Below, piece after piece: positions 1 through 6,501 of a DNA stretch of 20,674 nt. The first letter of the stretch is position 1, and every line of letters begins with the position of its first letter. The stretch lies in contig CAYNHL010000064.1 of assembly GCA_964397015.1 (NCBI GenBank), positions 1-20,674 on the forward strand, in the 5' to 3' direction. Made by a program: the position numbers and the translations under genes. The notes below the pieces were generated by a model. The model had not been told where the DNA came from. It saw only the letters and a program-made list of their open reading frames with translations, and made no database searches. Source of the stretch: MADRE2 sp964397015 (GTDB lineage Bacteria; Desulfobacterota; Desulfobacteria; Desulfobacterales; Desulfobacteraceae).

Positions 1-2
1 GG

Positions 3-533
3 CATCACTATGGCTCTCCTAACCCAGGAGGAAGAGCTGATTTTGGCGAAAAGGATCCTGATTTTGGCACGGAAAGTTATAATGAAGAATTTGGGCAGGA
101 ATCAAATGGATGGTCTAATCTTAATGATCCAGCGAATAGTTCTTCCAACCTCACATACATTCTTATTGTTCCATATTTTCCTCAAAATGATCCAGTTAAT
201 TTCATTGATTCTTTGGGCCGAGGTGATGCTGGTCATATGACACCACTTTCCAGTATGATGAGTGTAAATTATAGATCACCTGGCCTGGTAAGGGATATTC
301 CTATACAAGCTATAAATAAAGCAATAACCAATCCGATTAGTTGGGCTATCATTACTCAAGGAACAAAAAATCTTGTGAAAGGTACAAAATTAACAACACC
401 AGTGGGTATAGGCATGGAAATATTAGGGCAAATATTGGGGCCTGCTGATATCTCTGATTCAACCCTGCCAGATATGAATATCAATGAGATGCCAGATATA
501 ACTGACTATAACTCCCCTGATCCATGGAAATGA
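3..533 (+). CDS. C-terminal part of an unrecognised protein, cut by the window edge
   Basis: The reading frame is open from the first complete codon (base 3) to the TGA at 531-533, 176 residues, so the start lies outside the window; ATG codons inside (for example 234) are not convincing starts. The visible part begins with a Gly/Asp/Glu/Asn-rich, low-complexity stretch, then a hydrophobic strand (YILIVPYF), then a Gly/Thr/Pro-rich segment with a weakly amphipathic region (residues about 105-150), and ends in an acidic Asp/Pro tail. I see no family motif. Its base composition is much more AT-rich than the genes after position 992. It overlaps the next small membrane-protein gene. A large protein with a variable C-terminus followed by a tiny overlapping membrane protein is an arrangement found in polymorphic toxin-immunity pairs, but no toxin motif is visible, so that is only a hypothesis. 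Confidence 0.55.
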   Translation, partial: HHYGSPNPGGRADFGEKDPDFGTESYNEEFGQESNGWSNLNDPANSSSNLTYILIVPYFPQNDPVNFIDSLGRGDAGHMTPLSSMMSVNYRSPGLVRDIPIQAINKAITNPISWAIITQGTKNLVKGTKLTTPVGIGMEILGQILGPADISDSTLPDMNINEMPDITDYNSPDPWK

Positions 534-721
534 ATGAATTAATGAAAACTGTTAAAGCTATATTAAAAATGTTGACGGTGGTTATAGCAACTTGGGGATT
601 AATCGTATTTGTTCTATATTTTTTTACAGGCTCTTTTAAGTCCGCAATCCCAGTTGGTATCTTTGCTTTGATCGCTATGGCTAAATGGTGCATCAGCGAT
701 ATTAAAAATTTTAAAGAGTGA
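524..721 (+). CDS. Small two-helix membrane protein, unknown function
   Basis: A 65-residue protein with two hydrophobic segments, residues about 13-34 (MLTVVIATWGLIVFVLYFF region) and about 40-56 (AIPVGIFALIAMAKW region), separated by a short polar turn and ending in a charged tail. It overlaps the stop codon of the upstream gene: the ATG at 524 is 7 bases before that TGA, and a second ATG at 530 overlaps it as ATGA. Neither start has a good Shine-Dalgarno sequence, so translation is probably coupled to the upstream gene and 530 is an equally good start. I do not recognise the family. Possible roles are an immunity protein or a small accessory of the upstream product; nothing in the sequence decides between them. 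Confidence 0.45.
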   Translation: MEMNELMKTVKAILKMLTVVIATWGLIVFVLYFFTGSFKSAIPVGIFALIAMAKWCISDIKNFKE

Positions 722-798
722 GAGTGCAAAAACAATGGTTGATCAGCGCTGTCTGTAAACCTTAATCCCGTGTTAGTGTAACGAGGTAGGCGGCTTGA

Positions 799-930
799 CA
801 TCAAATTTCAAGTAAAGCTCAGTTTGCTTATTACGCTACCCCTCAAGGCCAAGCCCTTTTTAATGTTATAGAGTTTTCCAGACTAGCCATAGAAGCCTTA
901 GAGAATGCACAAAGCGATCAGAATAAGTAA
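799..930 (+). pseudogene. Short decayed coding remnant in the 722-991 gap
   Basis: The gap 722-991 holds no intact gene. One frame reads protein-like from after the TGA at 796-798 to the TAA at 928-930, 43 residues, with a natural-looking C-terminal part (FAYYATPQGQALFNVIEFS, then a helix rich in Ala/Glu/Gln/Asn). It has no ATG, GTG or TTG start and no ribosome-binding site, so it is more likely the tail of a lost gene than a live one. The family is unknown. It shares the AT-rich composition of the two preceding genes and may mark cassette turnover at this edge. Confidence 0.25.
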
Positions 931-991
931 GTGGTAATTAAACCCCATCTTCCGCAGCGAGTTATAGGTATAAAAGAGCGGTTTTCAGCCG

Positions 992-1843
992 GTGAGAAAT
1001 CTGTTAAAAACAGCTGTTATGGATACCTTTCCTTTTACCCGGAAAAAATTTATCAGCCTGGGCGGCCACACCCGCCACCACCATATTATTGACTGGCTTG
1101 GAACAATTTACCAGAAGCTGCTGACCAGCCGCATGGAAACGGCATCACTGGACCTGGTACATGAAAATTACACCCGGGTGATGGGCTGGATGGAAATGCA
1201 CTATGAGCCCAAACCCCGGTCGTTAGATACCCGGACCTGGCTTGAATGGGTATCCGATGCAATACAGTTTCACAGGACCGAGTGCGGACTGACACCTAAG
1301 GACCATGATCTTCTCGATCCCGTGACCTCGGCGGACAGGCCGCCGGCCAATTTCTGTAGGCCCTGCTTTGATTACCACATCGCCCTGGACGGCCTGCGAA
1401 GCCTTTTCAATGTCGGATCCGTCATCCGGATCTGCGATGCCGCAGGATTTCAATCCGTTATCCTGGGCCGTACACCGGACGGGGCACACCCAGGCGTTCA
1501 AAAAACAGCCATGGGGGCTCATAAATGGGTGGCACAGGAAACTACCCGTGACCTGGCCTCACTGCTTATGTCAAAAAAAAAAGAAGACTACCCTGTTATT
1601 GGTGTTGAAACAATTTCCAGCAGCCGGTCTTTTTCAGACATCATCTGGCCGATAAAAGGTATTGTGGTTTTCGGCAACGAAGAATACGGTATTTCAACCC
1701 CTGTCCGCAATGTATGCGACACTTTTGTGCATATTCCCATGTTCGGACACAAAAATTCCTTGAACGTGGCCTGTGCGGTGTCCGCCGTTGCCTTCCGCAT
1801 TACGGCCACACTTTCCCCTCCCCTCGTGCCTGGTGAAAAATAG
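992..1843 (+). CDS. SpoU/TrmH-family RNA 2'-O-ribose methyltransferase
   Basis: The C-terminal half (residues about 130-270 of 283) carries the three SpoU motifs in order. Motif 1 is LDGLRSLFNVGSVIR followed by AAGF, with N140, R146 and G152. Motif 2 is VVFGNEEYGIS (residues 225-235, catalytic Asn/Glu type). Motif 3 is the IPMFGHKNSLNVA segment (248-260), which forms the trefoil-knot SAM site. The family transfers a methyl group from SAM to the 2'-OH of tRNA or rRNA; which RNA is modified cannot be read here. The 120-residue N-terminus is not the usual L30e-like substrate domain; it is rich in His, Trp and Arg and has a CxxC (122-125). The start is uncertain: GTG at 992 gives 283 residues, ATG at 1019 gives 274, and neither has a strong ribosome-binding site. 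The gene appears monocistronic. Confidence 0.85.
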   Translation: MRNLLKTAVMDTFPFTRKKFISLGGHTRHHHIIDWLGTIYQKLLTSRMETASLDLVHENYTRVMGWMEMHYEPKPRSLDTRTWLEWVSDAIQFHRTECGLTPKDHDLLDPVTSADRPPANFCRPCFDYHIALDGLRSLFNVGSVIRICDAAGFQSVILGRTPDGAHPGVQKTAMGAHKWVAQETTRDLASLLMSKKKEDYPVIGVETISSSRSFSDIIWPIKGIVVFGNEEYGISTPVRNVCDTFVHIPMFGHKNSLNVACAVSAVAFRITATLSPPLVPGEK

Positions 1844-1860
1844 CGCCAAAAACATTTATC

Positions 1861-1888
1861 TTGCCAAATGCCCGGATTCGTGTATACT
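1861..1888 (+). promoter_or_regulatory. Probable sigma-70 promoter for the DEAD-box helicase
   Basis: A -35 box TTGCCA (1861-1866, five of six consensus bases), a 16-base spacer and a -10 box TATACT (1883-1888, five of six) lie just after the methyltransferase stop. Transcription would start near 1895 and leave a leader of about 190 bases before the helicase ATG at 2085. The rest of the gap (to 2084) holds no gene that I can support. Confidence 0.5.
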
Positions 1889-2084
1889 GGAACAGAAAAT
1901 TTCATATAGAAGTCTATTCTTTTCTTCAATTTATCCTCGATACCTGCGCTGTATTGATACACACCGCTTGTTTCTGTCGAAGCTTTCACTGATTGCTTGA
2001 ATCGAAAAACCAATTTATGAAACAGGTGTGACTGTCACTCCAAATAAAATTTAAGATGTAAACACTATCCATTCAGGAGAATTA

Positions 2085-3194
2085 ATGAATTTTAGCCAAT
2101 TCAAGTTTAACCCGGCCATTGAAGCCGGTATCGCAGACTGCAACTTTATCACCCCTACTCCCATCCAGGAAAAAGCCATTCCGTCCATTCTCGAAGGCCG
2201 GGATATTCTCGGTCTGGCACAGACTGGAACAGGCAAAACAGCGGCCTTTGTTCTTCCCATGATCCAGCGGCTTATGACTGCAAAGAAAAAATCCGTGGGC
2301 GCCCTGATCGTGGCCCCTACCAGGGAACTGGCCGAACAGATCCATGATGCCATCGGCATGATGGCAAAACACACCGGCATCCGCAGTGTAGCGGTTTACG
2401 GCGGTGTCAGCAAACCCAACCAGGTAAGGGCAATCCGGTCCGGTGCCAACATAGTGGTAGCCTGTCCCGGACGGCTGCTCGACCTTGTCAATGACAGGGC
2501 CGTCAACCTTAAAAATATTGAAATGCTGGTGCTCGATGAAGCAGACCACATGTTTGATAAAGGATTTTTACCCGATATCAGGAAAATCATCCAACAGTGC
2601 CCGAAAACCCGTCAATCCATGATCTTTTCAGCGACCATGCCCAGGGAAATAAGACATCTGGCCGAAAGCATACTCTCTTCTCCGGTACAGGTACAGATCG
2701 ATCATGCCAAGCCCATAGAAACCATTTCCCATGATCTGTTCCAGGTCACCAAAGACAGGAAAACCGGTCTTTTGAAAACCCTGCTGGAAAAACCTGAAAT
2801 GGACAGCACCCTAATATTCACCCGCACCAAGCACAAGGCAAAAAGCCTTGCACTCCATCTGCAAAAAGCCGGGTTCAAGGCCACGTCCCTACAGGGCAAC
2901 CTTTCCCAGCCCAAAAGGAAAAAAGCTCTGGACGGATTTAAAAACGGAACGTACCAGTTCCTCGTGGCCACAGATATTGCCGCCCGGGGCATTGACGTGT
3001 TCGGCATCTCCCATGTCATCAACTATGACATGCCGGATACCACCGAAGCCTATACACACCGCACCGGACGGACCGGGCGGGCCAGCAGCCACGGGCAGGC
3101 CGTCAGTTTTGCAGGACATGAAGACAACCGGATGGTTTCACTCATTGAACGAAGGCTGGGCAGAAAAATGCACCGCCCCGTCAATCCTGCATGA
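2085..3194 (+). CDS. rhlE: DEAD-box ATP-dependent RNA helicase, RhlE type
   Basis: All helicase core motifs are present in 369 residues: Q motif (F8 and the TPTPIQ segment, 23-28), Walker A AQTGTGKT (45-52), PTREL (79-83), GG (106-107), PGR (128-130), DEAD (151-154), SAT (182-184), the FTRTKHKA strand (245-252), ARGID (300-304) and HRTGRTGR (325-332). Such enzymes unwind short RNA duplexes using ATP and act in ribosome assembly, mRNA decay or cold adaptation. The start is secure: AGGAG lies seven bases before the ATG. The protein ends about 37 residues after the last motif, so the long basic tail of classical RhlE is absent. That makes it a minimal two-RecA-domain helicase whose RNA target must be set by the core or a partner. 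It has its own promoter and long leader and ends in a shared hairpin terminator. Confidence 0.93.
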   Translation: MNFSQFKFNPAIEAGIADCNFITPTPIQEKAIPSILEGRDILGLAQTGTGKTAAFVLPMIQRLMTAKKKSVGALIVAPTRELAEQIHDAIGMMAKHTGIRSVAVYGGVSKPNQVRAIRSGANIVVACPGRLLDLVNDRAVNLKNIEMLVLDEADHMFDKGFLPDIRKIIQQCPKTRQSMIFSATMPREIRHLAESILSSPVQVQIDHAKPIETISHDLFQVTKDRKTGLLKTLLEKPEMDSTLIFTRTKHKAKSLALHLQKAGFKATSLQGNLSQPKRKKALDGFKNGTYQFLVATDIAARGIDVFGISHVINYDMPDTTEAYTHRTGRTGRASSHGQAVSFAGHEDNRMVSLIERRLGRKMHRPVNPA

Positions 3195-3215
3195 TATTCT
3201 GAGCATATAAGCCGC

Positions 3216-3239
3216 CAGGCCGCCTATTGAGGCGGCCTG
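3216..3239. terminator. Bidirectional hairpin between convergent genes
   Basis: A perfect 9-bp GC-rich stem (CAGGCCGCC at 3216-3224, GGCGGCCTG at 3231-3239) encloses a six-base loop. It lies 21 bases after the helicase stop, and on the minus strand it includes the stop codon of the AsmA-family gene. There is no strong T-tract on either side, so it may work as a weak or factor-assisted terminator, or as an mRNA 3'-end stabiliser for both genes. Confidence 0.6.
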
Positions 3240-4543
3240 ACTGTTCCCTTGTAGAACGCCTCGCATTCTTTTTTACCGGACAACAAAGCCATGCCTTCCT
3301 TGATCAGTGAAAGGGCCGGACCGGCTATGGCCCTGACCATGTTCGGCTTATGAATAACCGGGTCCTGGAAACTGCCCTGTATTTTCTGCTTCATAAGGGC
3401 GCATCCATTGTTATCGATCAATGCCGCGACCAGGTCGTTGAACCGTTCGTTTGCAATATCGAGTCCCCCTTTTAGGGCGATCCGGTAACTGCTTGTCGCC
3501 ATGGCCACATCCGTTGCCATGGCCATACCACTGTCGATATCCCAGTCAGAAACAAAAGCTTTGATTGCCGTACTGTCACCCGAAGCCGTAACAATGCTTG
3601 CAAAATCAAGTCCCTTGGTCACAAGCAGGCCGAAAGGCCCGGCCAGGACCACAGCGCCCAGGTCCACCAGATCGAAATGCTGGCTGGATTCATACCTGGC
3701 AAGTATCTGGTCCAGATCTATTCCGTTGAGCCTGATATCCTCGCCCTGCAACGTAACCCGGCCTGACAGTGCCTGTTTCATATTTAAAAGGGTCCTGCCA
3801 CGCGTTTCCAGTTGCAGGGCAAAATCCATCTGCCCCTCTAAAAGCGGCTTTTTTAAATCAGGACCGGCAGCGTCATCGACATGAAAACCAGGCAGGGAAA
3901 AATCGAGTGAAAAAGCAGGCACCTCCCCTGAAAAATCCGCCCTGCCCTTTCCGGACCCCGAGGCCCTGAAAGCCAGCATGTCAAGATCCTCGATATCAAA
4001 GACACCATCGCTGCCGGAGACCTTGAATGTGATATCATTTATTTCAAGGCGGTTTTGCTCCGGTTGACCCTGGAATACGACCCGACCGTCAGTCACCAGG
4101 ATTTCATCGATGTCCATTGCCTGCAAACGGCCGTCAGCCACATCGTATCCGGCTTCTTCATCACCAACCGGCATCCCGCCGGACTTCAGCTGAACAACCG
4201 GCTCTGTCACCACGATCCTGGTGACCTGGACCTGCTTTTTAAGCAACGCTTTCAGCGCAATGTCAACGCGGATCTTTTTTACTGTGATAATGGGAGCATC
4301 CGGCCCCCATACCTCCACATCTGCCATAGTGGCATGGATGCCAGGGAACAATCCGATCCCGGCCCTGCCCTCGATCCTGACATCCATTCCTGAGGCCTCG
4401 GATGCAGCCGACGACACCATGGATTTCAAGGGCCTGATATCCAGAAAGTGAATCAGTACAATTGCAGCGATAACCAGGACGACCAGAACCAGTCCTGCGC
4501 CCATAACCGTTTTCCCGATTAATTTTAGCTTTGGTGATGGCAT
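3224..4543 (-). CDS. AsmA-family inner-membrane-anchored periplasmic protein
   Basis: A 439-residue protein with a short basic N-terminus, one transmembrane helix (residues about 13-33) and a long beta-rich periplasmic part. Its start matches AsmA family members: DIRPLKSMVSSAASEASG, then a GRAGIGLFPGIHATMADVEV segment. A second recognisable AsmA patch (about residues 260-300) contains RLNGIDLDQILARYE. AsmA-like proteins belong to the bridge-like lipid-transfer or envelope-maintenance group that includes TamB and YhdP, and this one is short for that group. Its own role is inferred only from the family. The start is supported by AGGGAGG eight to ten bases upstream. It diverges from the serpin gene and ends in the hairpin shared with the helicase. 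Confidence 0.8.
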   Translation of the reverse strand: MPSPKLKLIGKTVMGAGLVLVVLVIAAIVLIHFLDIRPLKSMVSSAASEASGMDVRIEGRAGIGLFPGIHATMADVEVWGPDAPIITVKKIRVDIALKALLKKQVQVTRIVVTEPVVQLKSGGMPVGDEEAGYDVADGRLQAMDIDEILVTDGRVVFQGQPEQNRLEINDITFKVSGSDGVFDIEDLDMLAFRASGSGKGRADFSGEVPAFSLDFSLPGFHVDDAAGPDLKKPLLEGQMDFALQLETRGRTLLNMKQALSGRVTLQGEDIRLNGIDLDQILARYESSQHFDLVDLGAVVLAGPFGLLVTKGLDFASIVTASGDSTAIKAFVSDWDIDSGMAMATDVAMATSSYRIALKGGLDIANERFNDLVAALIDNNGCALMKQKIQGSFQDPVIHKPNMVRAIAGPALSLIKEGMALLSGKKECEAFYKGTVRPPQ

Positions 4544-4578
4544 CGACCCTCCCTGATTTCAGCAATGGCATATGGAAT

Positions 4579-4608
4579 GTGATAGGATATGCAGCTATGT
4601 TTTGTCAA
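4579..4608 (-). promoter_or_regulatory. Probable promoter of the AsmA-family gene
   Basis: Read on the minus strand, a perfect -35 TTGACA (4608-4603) is followed after 18 bases by TATCAC (4584-4579, four of six bases of the -10 consensus). It faces away from the serpin promoter 46 bases further on, so the two genes are divergently transcribed from one short control region. Confidence 0.45.
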
Positions 4609-4653
4609 GCATATTGAAGCATTGAAACATCCCGGCAGAATTAGTTTTTTTTA

Positions 4654-4682
4654 TTGACATGCCGGAATGCCCGTAGGATAAT
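4654..4682 (+). promoter_or_regulatory. Strong-looking sigma-70 promoter of the serpin gene
   Basis: A perfect TTGACA (4654-4659), a 17-base spacer and GATAAT (4677-4682, five of six bases) form the best promoter in the window. It would start transcription near 4689, about 50 bases before the serpin ATG, so the gene may be well expressed without an activator. Confidence 0.65.
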
Positions 4683-4740
4683 ACGACATATTACTAATAT
4701 CTCATGACCTGCGGAACAATCCAGGAAAAAGGATGGAATC

Positions 4741-6492
4741 ATGAGCTCTTCCACACACAGCAAAACCGGCTTCATCTTGTCTGCAGCAAAGGTTTTTTTC
4801 AGCATCCTGGTTTTAAGTGCCGTGCTGTCACTTGCCGCAGGCATGCAGGCAAAAGCATCTGCCGACACTCAGTGCACCTCGATCAACGGAATCGAACACC
4901 TTTTTTTGACAAACCGGGATGAGATTGACAACGCCCCGGTCCGGCCCGGATCCGATCTTGCATCGTTTGAATGCAGTATCCCGGTTTTCTGTGAACCCGT
5001 GGATATTTTTGTAGTCCTGGTTTCTCCTGACAACACCCTGTACTACCCTGATCCTGAATACCGGATGGGAACAAAGTTGTTTCCCCTTGCGGCAAATACC
5101 ATGGGGGGCTTCAACCAGACGATCGACAATGGCGGCATGCCCCTTGCTTCCGGCACCTGGCAGGTCTACCTGCTTTGCATGCCGTCACGGACAGAAGGAC
5201 TCTCTTACCGGCTCACAGAATACCAGGTCGACCTGGACACGGACATTGACCGGTCTTCAATCCCCTACAACGATTCACCGGTGATCCTGAGTGAAGATAT
5301 GGAGACGCTGGTAGATGACCTGACCGATTTCACCCTTGCTTTTTATCACCAGGCCGCAATACACGAAAACGGCAGGGATCAGAACATCTTTTTTTCCGCA
5401 TACAGCATTGAAAATGCCCTGGCCATGACCTGGGCGGGAGCACGCAACCGGACCGCCGCCGAGATGGCCGATGCCATGCAGATAACCCTTGAACCCCTGA
5501 CTTTCCACCCCTGTTTGAATTTCCTCAATATTGACCTGAACAGCCGGGGTGACCTGGTGCCGGAATCCGGAGACGCCTTTCAATTCAACCTTGTCAACGC
5601 GATATGGGCCCGCATGGGATATCCGCTGCTGCCGTCCTTTCTGGACACTATCAAGGAAAATTACAATGCCGGCGTACGCCGGCTGGATTTTTACAACGAC
5701 CCTGGAGCAAGCCGGCAGACAATCAACATATGGGTTGAAGACCAGACACAAAACCGGATTCAAAACCTGCTTCCACCGGGCTCGATCGACCCTTCCACAG
5801 TACTGGTTTTGACAAATGCAATCTATTTCAAGGCTTCATGGTTTTCAGCATTTGACCCGGAATACACCCGTGATGATGTATTCACACGCGGTGACGGTTC
5901 AACCGTCACCGCTGCCATGATGGCCCAGCAGCTGCCTGCAAGGTATTACAAGACACCGGATTTTGATGCGGTCGAACTGCCCTATGTCAGCACCCGGTCC
6001 GGCAGGTATGAATATCCAGGTGAATTGTCCATGTTACTGGTCATTCCGAACCCGAACCGGTTCGGACAAATCGAGGCCGCCATGGACAGTTCCTTTATCG
6101 ATCACGTCATATCCTCCTTGAGATCAGGGGAGGTCAACCTGACACTTCCGAAATTTGAATTTGAATTTGAGATTCCGTGCAGGCAAATCATGCAGAACCT
6201 GGGCATGAACGATGCCTTCTCCCCATCTGCAGCCGATTTTACAGGACTGGTCGATCCATCTGTATCCCGGCCTTTTATTGATGAAATCTATCACAAGGCC
6301 TTTATCAACGTGAACGAAGAAGGAACCGAGGCTGCGGCAGCCACGGCCGTTGTCATGCGGGAGGTATCCGTACCGGATCCTGTAATCATTGCGGTGGACC
6401 GCCCTTTTATTTTCCTTGTCAGGGATCAGATCACCGGTGCCATCCTGTTCATGGGCAGGGTACTCGATCCCGTTCACGGGCAGGGTGATTGA
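4741..6492 (+). CDS. Exported serpin (serine protease inhibitor) with an extra N-terminal domain
   Basis: Of the 583 residues, 1-40 form a Sec signal peptide (hydrophobic core near 21-35, AKA cleavage region). Residues about 45-185 form a Cys-containing beta-type domain I do not recognise. Residues about 195-580 are a full serpin fold: the NIFFSAYSIENALAMTWAGA helix-B region, the LVLTNAIYFKASWFSAFDP strand region, LTLPKFEFEFE, and the C-terminal DRPFIFLVRD and ILFMGRV strands. The reactive-centre hinge EEGTEAAAATA (526-536) has the small residues needed to insert into sheet A, so it is predicted to be inhibitory. Counting back from RPF (554-556) puts P1 near V544; counting from the hinge puts it near V542. 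Either suggests an elastase-like target. AAGGA precedes the ATG. It would act in the periplasm or outside the cell. No protease gene lies nearby. Confidence 0.93.
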   Translation: MSSSTHSKTGFILSAAKVFFSILVLSAVLSLAAGMQAKASADTQCTSINGIEHLFLTNRDEIDNAPVRPGSDLASFECSIPVFCEPVDIFVVLVSPDNTLYYPDPEYRMGTKLFPLAANTMGGFNQTIDNGGMPLASGTWQVYLLCMPSRTEGLSYRLTEYQVDLDTDIDRSSIPYNDSPVILSEDMETLVDDLTDFTLAFYHQAAIHENGRDQNIFFSAYSIENALAMTWAGARNRTAAEMADAMQITLEPLTFHPCLNFLNIDLNSRGDLVPESGDAFQFNLVNAIWARMGYPLLPSFLDTIKENYNAGVRRLDFYNDPGASRQTINIWVEDQTQNRIQNLLPPGSIDPSTVLVLTNAIYFKASWFSAFDPEYTRDDVFTRGDGSTVTAAMMAQQLPARYYKTPDFDAVELPYVSTRSGRYEYPGELSMLLVIPNPNRFGQIEAAMDSSFIDHVISSLRSGEVNLTLPKFEFEFEIPCRQIMQNLGMNDAFSPSAADFTGLVDPSVSRPFIDEIYHKAFINVNEEGTEAAAATAVVMREVSVPDPVIIAVDRPFIFLVRDQITGAILFMGRVLDPVHGQGD

Positions 6493-6497
6493 CCCTG
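6481..6497. terminator. Small hairpin between serpin and kinase genes
   Basis: CAGGGT (6481-6486) and ACCCTG (6492-6497) form a perfect 6-bp stem with a five-base loop over the serpin stop codon. The kinase gene ends at 6502 on the opposite strand, so this is the only space for termination between the two. It is short and lacks a T-tract, so the assignment is weak. Confidence 0.3.
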
Positions 6498-6501
6498 AAA
6501 A

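Noticed and set aside
481..804. A 107-codon minus-strand frame across the small membrane-protein gene
   Set aside because: Its translation looks random and it overlaps two better plus-strand genes; no start signal was seen.
2082..2549. A 155-codon minus-strand reading frame opposite the helicase
   Set aside because: It lies wholly within the confirmed helicase gene, has no ribosome-binding site and no family resemblance; it is a shadow frame of GC-rich coding sequence. The frames at 1588-2013, 5275-5763, 10385-10798 and 12484-12948 on the minus strand were rejected for the same reason.
6150..6176. Short GAATTT tandem repeat in the serpin gene
   Set aside because: It encodes the alternating Phe-Glu strand LTLPKFEFEFE expected in serpins, so it is explained by protein structure rather than by a repeat element.
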